From the NCBI GenBank assembly GCA_018371275.1, contig JAHALF010000003.1:105031-169030 (forward strand): a stretch of DNA of 64,000 nucleotides, written 5' to 3'. The position numbers and the translations under genes are program-made. The notes beneath the pieces are model-generated. The model made no database searches. It was not told where the DNA came from and saw nothing but the letters and a program-made list of their open reading frames with translations. Origin of the DNA: Clostridiales bacterium. Lineage in GTDB: Bacteria > Bacillota > Clostridia > Lachnospirales > CAG-274. Below, in pieces: positions 1 through 8,931 of this stretch (its first letter is position 1; each line of letters begins with the position of its first letter).

Positions 1-359
1 CTATTTCTTAAAGCATCTAATATACTTGATGCTTGTTCGCTATATGGATAAACTTTCCCATTTTCTAAAACAGTATGTAGAACGCCTAAATTGTAAAAGA
101 AGTCTATTGTATCTTGTGGAGAAAATTGTTCTAAAAAATATTTAGTAAAAAATTTATCATCTCCATAAAAGTTTTCATATGTTGCATAAATATTTGTAAA
201 ATTACAGCGACCATTACCAGTTGCTAATATTTTTTTTCCAACTCTGTCCATTTTTTCTAATATTATTATATTTATAGAGCCTTTTGACATATTGTAGGCG
301 TGTATAGCAGATGAAAGACCAACAGCTCCACCACCTACAATAGCTAATGTTTTTTTCAT
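1..359 (-). CDS. NAD(P)/FAD-dependent oxidoreductase, BaiN/HI0933 family (5' part only)
   Basis: Only the first 119 codons are present; the gene runs off the window's left edge. The start ATG is at 359. The N-terminus has a dinucleotide-binding fold with GGGAVG at residues 9-14, an acidic residue closing the second strand (ILEKMDRVGKK), and the family signature ILATGNGRCNFTN. These together mark the HI0933/YhiN/BaiN flavoprotein family, which is FAD-dependent and whose substrate is usually unknown; some gut members reduce bile-acid intermediates, which cannot be inferred here. The downstream LCP gene lies 65 bp away behind a hairpin, so the two are probably separate units. Confidence 0.85.
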   Translation of the reverse strand, partial: MKKTLAIVGGGAVGLSSAIHAYNMSKGSINIIILEKMDRVGKKILATGNGRCNFTNIYATYENFYGDDKFFTKYFLEQFSPQDTIDFFYNLGVLHTVLENGKVYPYSEQASSILDALRN

Positions 360-394
360 TTTATCACCTTTAGTTTATATTTTTATTTTAAATA

Positions 395-418
395 TAGCCA
401 CTACAAAAGTAGTGGCTA
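395..418 (-). terminator. Intrinsic terminator after the LCP gene
   Basis: A perfect 10-bp inverted repeat (TAGCCACTAC / GTAGTGGCTA) with an AAAA loop lies just past the LCP stop codon. On the minus strand it is followed by an AT-rich run with only short T stretches, so termination may be partial. Confidence 0.6.
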
Positions 419-424
419 AAGTTA

Positions 425-1771
425 TTAATTAGATGAGTTATCATCTGATATTTGGGTTGTATTTTCTTTTAATTTTTCATCTGTTCCAAGTACTATTGTT
501 ATGTCATATCCAAATTCTTGTGTTTTTTGAGGATTAACCATTATTTTTGAATTTGTAAAAAACTTTTGTAAATCATCGCCTTGACCAATAGTAGCTACAT
601 ATATTTTAGTTTCTTCTGATTTAGCATCTTGGGAATCCCCAATATTTCCTATTATATATCCATTATCTTCTAAAAGCTCTTTAGTTTTACTAGCAAAGCC
701 AGTTTTATAGCTACCGTTTAAAATTTGTATAGATTTATCAAAGCTATCTTCATAAACGATATCTTCTGGGTTAATGGTAGGCTTTTTAAATATTTCATAA
801 GCAAAATCTTTTACTTCTTGTTCATCTACTATTACAAATGATACACCACTTATAGTTTCAGTTGTACAAGGAAGAGTATAAGTTTGAGTATTAGAAACAT
901 TAAGTTCTTTAATTTCTCCTACATATTTTAAAGCGTCTGTAACAGTAAAGTTTGTATCTATATATTGTGTTAATGTTGTAAAATATGCTTTAGGATTAGA
1001 TATAATAGAGTCTAAACTAACAACTTTTTCAAAGAATTTTTTCATAAAAGCTTGTTGAACCTCTACTCTTTTTAAGTCTCCTTGTGGATAGCTTCTAAAA
1101 CGTAAAAGTTGTTCAGCTTTATCTCCATCTAAAAGCTGTACACCTGGCTTTAAGTTTATATATAAATCTTGAGTAGGGTCTGAATAATACATACTTTGAG
1201 GAACATCAAATTCTATACCACCAACAGAATCTACTATATATCTAAATCCCTCAAAGTTAAAGTGGGCATAATAATCTATTTTTACATCAAGTAAATCTTC
1301 TAAATAAGTTTTTAAAAATTCTATTCCTTGTTCTTTACCATAGTTAGGTATAGAGTTTATTTTTTTAAAAGATGGGTCATCATAAGCTATACTAGGTTCG
1401 TTTTGTACCATAACTTCCCACATGTCTGGAGGAATATTAACTTTTGTATCTCTAGGAATAGAAACAACAGATATTTGATTATTAACAGAATTATAATCGA
1501 CAAGCATTATACCATCTGTTCTACCTTCACCCTCATCTGTACAAGCTATAAGGGCTAATGTCCTTTCTGGTGCTTTAGGAGCAACTTTGTTTACAACTTT
1601 GTCTACAAAGCTATCATTACTACTAGGTTTATCAGTTATAAAGGCATATACAAAAAAGCATACAACACCTATAAAATATAACGTAAGGATAGAAAAAACT
1701 ATTCTAAAAAATCTTTTAGCAAGGCTTTTTTTCTTTTTCCTTCTATTCCTTTTTTTTCTTTTATTTTGCAT
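425..1771 (-). CDS. LytR-CpsA-Psr (LCP) family cell-wall glycopolymer transferase
   Basis: The 448-aa protein starts with a very basic cytoplasmic tail, then one membrane helix at about residues 23-46. The extracellular LCP domain follows, with TDGIMLVDYNS and SIPRDTKVNIP, the conserved Asp/Arg region that binds polyprenyl-pyrophosphate head groups. A C-terminal LytR_C-type domain (about 345-425) begins at SIQILNGSYKTGFA. LCP enzymes transfer teichoic acid or capsule-type polymers from a lipid carrier to peptidoglycan. The start is an ATG with GGAGGAA upstream. The tail is Asn/Ser/Asp-rich. The polymer attached cannot be told from sequence; an SLH-binding wall polymer is possible, given the SLH protein elsewhere in the window. 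Confidence 0.9.
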   Translation of the reverse strand: MQNKRKKRNRRKKKKSLAKRFFRIVFSILTLYFIGVVCFFVYAFITDKPSSNDSFVDKVVNKVAPKAPERTLALIACTDEGEGRTDGIMLVDYNSVNNQISVVSIPRDTKVNIPPDMWEVMVQNEPSIAYDDPSFKKINSIPNYGKEQGIEFLKTYLEDLLDVKIDYYAHFNFEGFRYIVDSVGGIEFDVPQSMYYSDPTQDLYINLKPGVQLLDGDKAEQLLRFRSYPQGDLKRVEVQQAFMKKFFEKVVSLDSIISNPKAYFTTLTQYIDTNFTVTDALKYVGEIKELNVSNTQTYTLPCTTETISGVSFVIVDEQEVKDFAYEIFKKPTINPEDIVYEDSFDKSIQILNGSYKTGFASKTKELLEDNGYIIGNIGDSQDAKSEETKIYVATIGQGDDLQKFFTNSKIMVNPQKTQEFGYDITIVLGTDEKLKENTTQISDDNSSN

Positions 1772-1798
1772 ATTTCCTCCTTAGTATACTTTTAGAAA

Positions 1799-1829
1799 AA
1801 ATCTAAATAATAATAAAATAGCTAGATTT
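1799..1829 (-). terminator. Probable terminator after the MATE gene
   Basis: A short inverted repeat (AAATCTA / TAGATTT) with a loop of about 17 nt is followed on the minus strand by a run of Ts. The stem is short and weak. Confidence 0.4.
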
Positions 1830-1888
1830 AATCTTTTAAAGTAGATATTTTATTATTTATATTTTGTATTAAATAATTGATAACTAAA

Positions 1889-3214
1889 TTATATGTTTTT
1901 AGTATGCCATTTTTTAGAAAATATTCTTGAAAAATAGAATGTAGATCTAAATATCCAGTCAATATACATACCAACCCATATACCATATATACCATAATTA
2001 AAATATACACCTAAGAGCCAAGAAAAGAATATTCTAAATATAAAAAGGCTTGTTACAGATATATTCATAGTAAATTTTGCATCACCAGTTGCTCTTAAGG
2101 CACTAGGTGTCATAAAAGATGTTGCCCAAAAGATAGGGCTTAATATTAAGAAACTATTTATAAGATTATGTGAATATTCTAGTACTTGGGGGTCATTTGT
2201 ATATAATAAATATATTTTGCCACAAAATATGTAAAATATAACATTCATTATAAGTTGGGATATGTTTGCACATAAAGTTTGACTAAGCATAACTTTTTTT
2301 GTTTTTTGCATATCACCACTACCATAAGCATTACCAGTAGAAGGTACGCAAGTAACCTGAAATGTTTTACCTGGTAATTGTATAAAGTTTGATATCGAGT
2401 TACATATAGTATTAGCAGATAATGCTGCTGTACCCATACCAGACATAAATACTTGAACTAAAAGTTTTCCACCATTAAATATAATACCATCAATAGAATT
2501 TGGGATAGCAATATCTAAAACAGGCTTTAATATGTTAAAATTAATTTTTATAGTAGGTTTAGGCATTTTTAATATACGAGGTTTAAAGTAAACAAAAAAT
2601 TGTAGTATTGAGCTTGAAATAAGACGAGATGCCAAAAGCCCATAACCAACGCTACTTATACCAAGCTTTAATACTTTTATACAAAATATAGTTATTATTA
2701 CATAAAAAATATTGGATAAAAATGCACCTATAAGAGGGCTTAAATTATCTCCAGTTGCACGTCTTATACCAGTAAAAACATTAAATAATGTTAAAAAAGG
2801 TAAAGATATAGAGGTAAAAAATAAGTATATACTGGCAGAATCTAAAACTGCTTGTTCTGCCTTGCCAAATAGTATATTTAAAAGAGGGACTCTAAATATT
2901 ATAAGAAAAATACTTATAATAATAGACGCATATATAGATATGGTAATAGAATGATTAGCACATTCTTGTGCCTTTTTTATATCACCTTTACCTACACATT
3001 GAGAAACTATTGCTGTAATACCTGTTGCTATACAAGTTAAAATATTCATAAATACAAAGTTTATTTGATCTACCATACCAATACCAGCACTAACTGCTGT
3101 ACCAAGCCCACTAACTAGCATTGTGCCAAGCATAGTAGAAACAGTAGAAAGAGTTTGCTCTAGCATAACAGGTAAATATAAGTTTACAAAGCGATAAGCC
3201 CGCAAGCTTTTCAT
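1889..3214 (-). CDS. MATE family efflux transporter
   Basis: The 441-aa polytopic protein has roughly twelve hydrophobic segments. Its N-terminal half contains SAGIGMVDQINFVFMNI and QCVGKGD, and the C-terminal half SALRATGDAKFTMNI, the repeated MatE pattern. MATE proteins export cationic drugs or metabolites in exchange for Na+ or H+. The substrate is not predictable. The start is an ATG at 3214 with an AGGGGGC ribosome site. The gene follows glnS on the same strand after a 34-bp gap, so co-transcription is possible. Confidence 0.9.
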   Translation of the reverse strand: MKSLRAYRFVNLYLPVMLEQTLSTVSTMLGTMLVSGLGTAVSAGIGMVDQINFVFMNILTCIATGITAIVSQCVGKGDIKKAQECANHSITISIYASIIISIFLIIFRVPLLNILFGKAEQAVLDSASIYLFFTSISLPFLTLFNVFTGIRRATGDNLSPLIGAFLSNIFYVIITIFCIKVLKLGISSVGYGLLASRLISSSILQFFVYFKPRILKMPKPTIKINFNILKPVLDIAIPNSIDGIIFNGGKLLVQVFMSGMGTAALSANTICNSISNFIQLPGKTFQVTCVPSTGNAYGSGDMQKTKKVMLSQTLCANISQLIMNVIFYIFCGKIYLLYTNDPQVLEYSHNLINSFLILSPIFWATSFMTPSALRATGDAKFTMNISVTSLFIFRIFFSWLLGVYFNYGIYGIWVGMYIDWIFRSTFYFSRIFSKKWHTKNI

Positions 3215-3248
3215 AAAAATTGCCCCCTAAAAATTTTGTTTATAAAAA

Positions 3249-4907
3249 TCAAGGTTTAAAAGAACTTTTTAAAGACACTATTCTATTAAACACAAGGTTA
3301 TCTTTTTCAAAATGCTTACTATCTGCTACAAAATATCCATTTCTAATAAATTGAAATCTATCCATTTTATTAGCAGAAAGTATAGATGGTTCTATATAAG
3401 CATTATTTAAAACGATTAAAGAGTTTTTATTTTCTATAAGCTCTTTTTCATTATCTAAAGATGGAACAACAAGGCTATCATATAAGTTTATAGTAGCTTT
3501 AACAGCGTGTTTTGCAGATACCCAATGTATTGTTCCTTTTACTTTACGTCCTGTAAAACCAGAACCACTTTTAGTTTCTGGATCATAAGTGCATCTAAGC
3601 TCAACAATGTTGCCATTTTCATCTTTTATAACTTCATTGCACATTATAAAATATGCACCTTTTAGCCTAACTTCTTTACCTACTGAAAGGCGAAAAAACT
3701 TTTTAGGAGCATCTTCTAAAAAATCATCTCTTTCTATATAAAGCTCACGAGAAAACATAACTTCTCTATTTCCTAGGTCTTCGTTTTCTGGATTATTCTC
3801 AATAGTTAAGGGTTCTTCCATATCTTCTGGATAGTTTGTTATAACAACTTTTATAGGGTCTAACACTGCCATAACAACATTTACTTTAGCTTTTAAATCT
3901 TCTCTTATACAGTATTCTAACTGAGCTGTATCTACAACGCTAGATGCTTTAGACACACCTACCATTTGACAAAAGTTTTTTATAGATTCTGGAGTGTAGC
4001 CTCTTCTTCTTATACCAGATAAAGTAACAAGACGTGGGTCGTCCCAACCATCTACTTTTCCTTCTTCTACTAATTGTCTTAAATATCTTTTTCCCATAAC
4101 AGTATTAGATAAATTAAGCTTTGCAAACTCTATTTGCCTTGGTTTAATTTTAAAATCTAGCTGGTTTATAAACCAATCGTATAAAGGACGATGGTCTTCA
4201 AATTCCATTGTACAAATAGAATGAGTTATTTCTTCAAAGGCATCTTCTAAAGGGTGGGCAAAGTCATACATAGGATATATACACCAATCATTACCAGTTT
4301 TATGGTGTGGTATATGAGCTATTCTATATATAACAGGGTCTCTCATATTTATATTAGGAGATGACATATCTATTTTTGCTCTTAAAGTTTTTTCGCCATC
4401 TTTAAATTCACCTTTTTTCATACGACTAAAAAGGTCTAAATTTTCTTCAATAGAACGGTTTCTATAAGGACTTTCTTCTCCTGGTGTATTTAAAGAACCT
4501 CTTTTTTCTCTAATTTCTTCTGGTGTTAAATCGCATACAAAAGCTTTGCCTTTTTTTATAAGCTCTACTGCACATTGGTACATTTTTTCGAAATAACTAG
4601 AGGCAAAATAAAGTCTATCTTCCCAGTCAAATCCAAGCCATTTTATATCTTCTTTTATAGAACGAACAAATTCATCATCTTCTTTAGCTGGATTTGTATC
4701 ATCAAAGCGAAGGTTGCATTTTCCACCATAATAGTCTGCAAGCCCAAAGTTTAAACAAATGCTTTTGGCGTGTCCTATATGAAGATATCCATTAGGCTCC
4801 GGTGGAAACCTAGTGTGTATTTTGTTAAGATTTCCTTCAAGGTCTTTTTGTATATAATTATGTATAAAATTACCTGTTTGAGATAGATTGTTATTTTCAT
4901 TTTCCAT
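3249..4907 (-). CDS. glnS: Glutamine--tRNA ligase (GlnRS)
   Basis: A class I aminoacyl-tRNA synthetase of 552 aa, the usual GlnRS length. The HIGH motif lies in PPEPNGYLHIGHAKS (residues 35-49), and GlnRS-type blocks such as RFDDTNPAKEDDEFV and CTMEFEDHRPLYDWF follow. The KMSKS-equivalent loop reads VMGKR (270-274), with Gly where Escherichia coli has Ser. The C-terminal beta-barrel anticodon-binding region is complete. The ATG at 4907 is chosen over an upstream in-frame start because AGGAG sits just before it and the sequence then matches the family. GlnRS is not universal in Firmicutes, most of which make Gln-tRNA by the GatCAB route. Confidence 0.95.
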   Translation of the reverse strand: MENENNNLSQTGNFIHNYIQKDLEGNLNKIHTRFPPEPNGYLHIGHAKSICLNFGLADYYGGKCNLRFDDTNPAKEDDEFVRSIKEDIKWLGFDWEDRLYFASSYFEKMYQCAVELIKKGKAFVCDLTPEEIREKRGSLNTPGEESPYRNRSIEENLDLFSRMKKGEFKDGEKTLRAKIDMSSPNINMRDPVIYRIAHIPHHKTGNDWCIYPMYDFAHPLEDAFEEITHSICTMEFEDHRPLYDWFINQLDFKIKPRQIEFAKLNLSNTVMGKRYLRQLVEEGKVDGWDDPRLVTLSGIRRRGYTPESIKNFCQMVGVSKASSVVDTAQLEYCIREDLKAKVNVVMAVLDPIKVVITNYPEDMEEPLTIENNPENEDLGNREVMFSRELYIERDDFLEDAPKKFFRLSVGKEVRLKGAYFIMCNEVIKDENGNIVELRCTYDPETKSGSGFTGRKVKGTIHWVSAKHAVKATINLYDSLVVPSLDNEKELIENKNSLIVLNNAYIEPSILSANKMDRFQFIRNGYFVADSKHFEKDNLVFNRIVSLKSSFKP

Positions 4908-4926
4908 AATAAAAACTCCTCCTAAG

Positions 4927-5157
4927 TTAAAAAGATTTACTTTCAAAATCATAATAGTAAAAAACTTTTTTACAATGTTTACATATACCAAATTTCATAA
5001 TTTTATCATTATCTTCATTTGATAACTTAAAATCTAAATTTACTTTTATATTATCACCAGTTTTTTTACAAATATGATTTTCAAAATAATAATTTTTGCT
5101 TTTTTCAAAGCTATCAGCATTTAATATAATGTCTTTTAGAGTGTCTAAAAGTTCCAT
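4927..5157 (-). CDS. Small hypothetical protein with a CxxC motif
   Basis: A 76-aa protein not recognised as any named family. It has a central charged region and ends with GICKHCKKVFYYYDF, so a CxxC pair could bind zinc, perhaps with the earlier Cys in HICKKTG. An in-frame TTG at 5169 is possible, but GGAGG at 5163-5167 is correctly placed for the ATG at 5157, so I use that. It precedes glnS by 19 bp on the same strand and is probably co-transcribed with it. Function unknown. Confidence 0.65.
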   Translation of the reverse strand: MELLDTLKDIILNADSFEKSKNYYFENHICKKTGDNIKVNLDFKLSNEDNDKIMKFGICKHCKKVFYYYDFESKSF

Positions 5158-5277
5158 ATTTTCCTCCAAATTATATACTAACTATTAATTTATTATTATA
5201 TTATAAAGACTTAAAAAGGTCAAATTTTTTTGAAAAATAAAATATTAAAAATTTTTTAAAAAATTTTAAAAAAAGTG

Positions 5278-5306
5278 TTGACATATTTAAAGTTATAATA
5301 TATAAT
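5278..5306 (+). promoter_or_regulatory. Promoter for the tRNA-Phe/tRNA-Lys unit
   Basis: A perfect vegetative promoter: TTGACA at 5278-5283, 17-bp spacer, TATAAT at 5301-5306. An A/T-tract upstream (from about 5240) resembles an UP element. The first tRNA begins 20 bp after the -10 box. Confidence 0.85.
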
Positions 5307-5325
5307 TAATTTTGTTGTTAAACAA

Positions 5326-5398
<73 letters not shown>

Positions 5399-5405
5399 TA
5401 GCTAT

Positions 5406-5478
5406 GGGTCACTAGCTCAGTTGGTAGAGCACTGGACTTTTAATCCAGGTGTCCCGGGTTCGAACCCCGGGTGACTCA
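5406..5478 (+). tRNA. tRNA-Lys (anticodon UUU)
   Basis: Full cloverleaf of 73 nt, 7 nt after tRNA-Phe. Acceptor arms are GGGTCAC and GTGACTC (one G-U pair), the anticodon stem is CTGGA/TCCAG with loop CTTTTAA (anticodon 5439-5441), and the T-arm is CCGGG-TTCGAAC-CCCGG. CCA is not encoded. Confidence 0.96.
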
Positions 5479-5489
5479 TTAAAAAGGGG

Positions 5490-5517
5490 TGTACGCTGTG
5501 TGCGTATGCTTTTTTTT
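5490..5517 (+). terminator. Terminator of the tRNA unit
   Basis: The stem GTACGC / GCGTAT (one G-T pair) is followed by GC and a run of eight Ts (5510-5517). Confidence 0.7.
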
Positions 5518-5700
5518 GTATATAATTAATTTTTTAATATTTATAGATATATTTTTTACTTTATGTTAAAATTATTTATATTGGATATAACTATAATATG
5601 AAATTTATTTTATATAATGTATAATTCATATTATTTTATAAATATTTTTTATACCATATATAGCTAAAAATATAGCTAAAAATTTTTTAAGGAGAATGAT

Positions 5701-8337
5701 ATGGAAAAATTAATGCTTATTGATGGACATAGTATAATGAATAGAGCTTTTTATGCAATACCTCTTTTAACAAATAAAGATGGTCAACATACAAACGCTA
5801 TATATGGCTTTTTAAACATTTTATTTAAGCTTATAGAAGAAGAACAACCTACATATATAGGGGTTAGCTTTGATTTACCTAAGCCTACATTTAGACATTT
5901 AAAATATAGTGATTATAAGGGAAATAGAAAAAAAACTCCAGAGGAATTAAGAAGTCAAATACCTTTAATTAAAGATGTATTAAAAGCTATGAATGTTGTT
6001 ATATATGAAAAAGAAGGGTATGAGGCAGATGATGTTTTAGCAACAGTTGCTAAAAAAGCAGAAAGTATAGGTATAAGCCCTATAATTGTAAGTGGTGATA
6101 GAGATTTATTACAAGTTGCCACAGATAACATAAAAATAAAAATGCCTAAAACAAAAGCAGGTAAAACAGAGATAGAAGACTATTTTGCAAAGGATGTTAT
6201 AGAAAAATATAGTGTTACACCACAAGAGTTTATAGAGGTTAAAGCTCTTATGGGGGATACATCAGATAATGTACCAGGTGTTCCTTCTATTGGTGAAAAA
6301 ACAGCTATAAAAATTATTAGTGAGTATAAAACAGTTGAAAATGCTATACAAAATGCATCTAATATTAAACCTAAAAAAGCAGGGGAAAATATTTTAGAAT
6401 ATAAAGAGCAAGCTTTACTTAGTAAGTATTTAGTTAAAATAGATACAGATGTACCTATAGAATTTTTAAATGAAAAAACAGAAAATATATTTAATGAAAA
6501 TTTCTTTGAACAATGTAAAAAGTATGAATTAAAAACTATATTATCAAAATTTAAAGAACCTACAAAAGAAGAAAATATAGGCTTTAAACTTATAGAAAAT
6601 ATAGAACAAGCTAGATCATATTTTAATAACCTTAAAAAAGATGAAGAAATATCTTATAAAATGATATATGATGACAATATTTTTGTAGGAATAGGATTTA
6701 CAACAAAAGATGATGTTGGTACTTTTATAAAAGTAGGTTATAATATAAAAGAACAAGAAATATTAAATATATATAAGCCATTTTTTGAAGAAGACTATAA
6801 AAAAATAACTATAGATGCTAAAGCAGATATTATATTTTTAAATAAACATAATATAAAGTTAAATAATTTAATATTTGATGTTATGATAGGAACATATATT
6901 TTAGATCCTACAAAAGATAAATATAACTATAATAATATTGCAGAAGAAATATTAGACATAAATTATGAAGATAAAGATGAATTATTAGGCACTAGAAAAT
7001 CTAAAAAATTTATTTATGATATAGATGAAGAAAAATGGTTTAAATATTGTGTAAGGCAAAGCTATGTAGCTTATAAATGTAAACCTATTATTAGTAAAAA
7101 AATAGAAGAAAATAATCAACAAGAGCTTTTCTATAATATAGAAATGCCTCTTATAGAAGTTTTAGCAAGTATGGAGATATATGGTATAAGGGTAAGCAAA
7201 GAAGAGCTTATACAGTATCAACAAGAGCTTGATAAAGAAATAGAAGAGCTTACAAAAGAAATACATTGGTTGGCAGGAGAAGAATTTAATATAAATTCAT
7301 CTAAACAATTAGGAGAAATACTTTTTGAAAAGCTTAATTTAAAAGGTAGTAAAAAAACTACAAGAGGTTGGTCTACATCAGCAGATGTTTTAGAAAAATT
7401 ATATGATAGCCACGAGATAATACCTAAAATATTAGAATATAGAACATATGCCAAGCTTAAAAGCACATATGCAGATGGGTTATTAAGTGTTTTAAATGAA
7501 GAAACAAGCAGAATATATTCTAACTTTAACCAAACAGTAACAGCAACAGGTAGGATAAGCAGTACAGAGCCAAATTTACAAAACATACCAATAAAAATAG
7601 AGCTTGGTCATAAAGTTAGAAAAGTTTTTAAACCAGAAAAAGATTACATTTTTGTAGACGCAGATTATTCTCAAATAGAGCTTAGGGTTCTTGCACATTT
7701 ATCTCAAGATGAATACCTTATACAAGCTTTTAATGATGGTCAAGACATACACAAAATAACAGCGTCTAAAGTGTTTAATAAATCTTTAGATGATGTTACG
7801 AGCTTTGAAAGAAGTGCTGCTAAGGCTATAAATTTTGGACTTATATATGGAAAACAGGCATTTTCTTTAGCACAAGATTTAGGTATAACAAAGGCTAAAG
7901 CAGAAGAATATATAAACGATTATTTTGATAAATATCCTAAAATAAAAGACTTTTTGGATAATATAGTAGAAAGTACAAAGGAAACTGGTTATACAAAAAC
8001 AATGTTTAATAGAATAAGATATGTACCAGAAATAAATTCTTCTAATTTTGTTCAAAGGGGCGTTGGACAAAGAATAGCTATGAATACACCTATACAAGGA
8101 ACAGCAGCAGATATTATAAAAGTAGCTATGGTAAAAGTATATAATCGTATGAAAAAGGAAGATTTAAAGTCTAGATTAATTTTACAAGTACACGATGAGC
8201 TTTTAATAGAGGCTTATAAAGATGAAAAGGATATTATAAAGGAAATATTAAAAGATGAAATGGAAAATGCTATAAGCTTTTCTGTTAAACTTCTTATAGA
8301 TATAAATGAAGGTGAAAGCTGGTATGATACAAAATAG
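5701..8337 (+). CDS. polA: DNA polymerase I
   Basis: 878 aa in three parts. Residues 1-290 are the 5'-3' (FEN-type) exonuclease, with LIDGHSIMNRAF, YEADD and SGDRDLLQ. Residues about 300-480 have the 3'-5' exonuclease fold, but the usual DxE metal site is missing (the equivalent strand reads ISYKMIYDDN), so proofreading is probably lost, as in several Firmicutes. Residues about 500-878 are the polymerase: ATGRISSTEPNLQNIP, motif A DADYSQIELR with Asp653, motif B KAINFGLIYG, and motif C VHDE with His831-Asp832. The protein removes RNA primers and fills repair gaps. An ATG with AAGGAG upstream starts the gene. It leads a long co-directional block and overlaps coaE by 14 nt. Confidence 0.97.
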   Translation: MEKLMLIDGHSIMNRAFYAIPLLTNKDGQHTNAIYGFLNILFKLIEEEQPTYIGVSFDLPKPTFRHLKYSDYKGNRKKTPEELRSQIPLIKDVLKAMNVVIYEKEGYEADDVLATVAKKAESIGISPIIVSGDRDLLQVATDNIKIKMPKTKAGKTEIEDYFAKDVIEKYSVTPQEFIEVKALMGDTSDNVPGVPSIGEKTAIKIISEYKTVENAIQNASNIKPKKAGENILEYKEQALLSKYLVKIDTDVPIEFLNEKTENIFNENFFEQCKKYELKTILSKFKEPTKEENIGFKLIENIEQARSYFNNLKKDEEISYKMIYDDNIFVGIGFTTKDDVGTFIKVGYNIKEQEILNIYKPFFEEDYKKITIDAKADIIFLNKHNIKLNNLIFDVMIGTYILDPTKDKYNYNNIAEEILDINYEDKDELLGTRKSKKFIYDIDEEKWFKYCVRQSYVAYKCKPIISKKIEENNQQELFYNIEMPLIEVLASMEIYGIRVSKEELIQYQQELDKEIEELTKEIHWLAGEEFNINSSKQLGEILFEKLNLKGSKKTTRGWSTSADVLEKLYDSHEIIPKILEYRTYAKLKSTYADGLLSVLNEETSRIYSNFNQTVTATGRISSTEPNLQNIPIKIELGHKVRKVFKPEKDYIFVDADYSQIELRVLAHLSQDEYLIQAFNDGQDIHKITASKVFNKSLDDVTSFERSAAKAINFGLIYGKQAFSLAQDLGITKAKAEEYINDYFDKYPKIKDFLDNIVESTKETGYTKTMFNRIRYVPEINSSNFVQRGVGQRIAMNTPIQGTAADIIKVAMVKVYNRMKKEDLKSRLILQVHDELLIEAYKDEKDIIKEILKDEMENAISFSVKLLIDINEGESWYDTK

Positions 8338-8929
8338 CCCTATTATAATAGGATTAACAGGAGGAACAGGCTGTGGCAAATCCACAGTTTGCTCTATTTT
8401 AAAAAATTATAGTGCATATATTATAGATGCAGATAATATATCTCATAATATTACAAAAAAAGGAACTAAAGCTTATTTTGAAATAATAGATTCTTTTGGA
8501 ATAGATATCTTAGATAATAAAGAAGAAATAGATAGAAAAAGATTAGGAATCATAGTTTTTAATGATAAGGAAAAATTATCTTGTTTAGAAAATATAACAC
8601 ATAAATATATAATAAAAGAAATAAATGATAGCATAAAAATAGCAAAAGATAAACAAAAATATAAATATATAGTTATAGATGCACCTCTTTTAATAGAAAC
8701 AAAATTACATAAAATAGTAGATGAAGTGTGGATAGTCCATTGTTCTTTAGATACTAGAATAAAAAGGCTTATTAAAAGAGATAATTTGTCAGAAGATATA
8801 TTAATGAAAAGAATAAACAACCAAACACCTTTTGAGCAAAATAAAAAGTATGCAAATTTTATTATATTTAATGAAGATGAAACTAATCTTGAAGAAATTA
8901 TAAAACAAAGATTAAAAAAGGAAGTTTGA
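8324..8929 (+). CDS. coaE: Dephospho-CoA kinase
   Basis: A 201-aa P-loop kinase with GGTGCGKS at residues 13-20, DADNISHN, and PLLIE, all typical of CoaE. It phosphorylates the ribose 3'-OH of dephospho-CoA in the last step of CoA synthesis; coaD, the step before, is in this window at 26937-27422. An in-frame ATG exists at 8306, but the ATG at 8324 is preceded at 8 nt by AGGTGA and gives the normal family length. The start lies inside the end of polA, which suggests translational coupling. polA-coaE adjacency is common in Firmicutes. Confidence 0.93.
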   Translation: MIQNSPIIIGLTGGTGCGKSTVCSILKNYSAYIIDADNISHNITKKGTKAYFEIIDSFGIDILDNKEEIDRKRLGIIVFNDKEKLSCLENITHKYIIKEINDSIKIAKDKQKYKYIVIDAPLLIETKLHKIVDEVWIVHCSLDTRIKRLIKRDNLSEDILMKRINNQTPFEQNKKYANFIIFNEDETNLEEIIKQRLKKEV

Positions 8930-8931
8930 TA

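Noticed and set aside
4908..4991. 28-codon N-terminal extension of GlnRS
   Set aside because: AGGAG is positioned for the ATG at 4907, and the extension overlaps the preceding gene's end and does not resemble the family.
5519..5700. Structured RNA or promoter upstream of polA
   Set aside because: The region is almost pure A/T; several -10-like words occur, but none has a convincing -35 at the correct distance, and no stable fold is evident.
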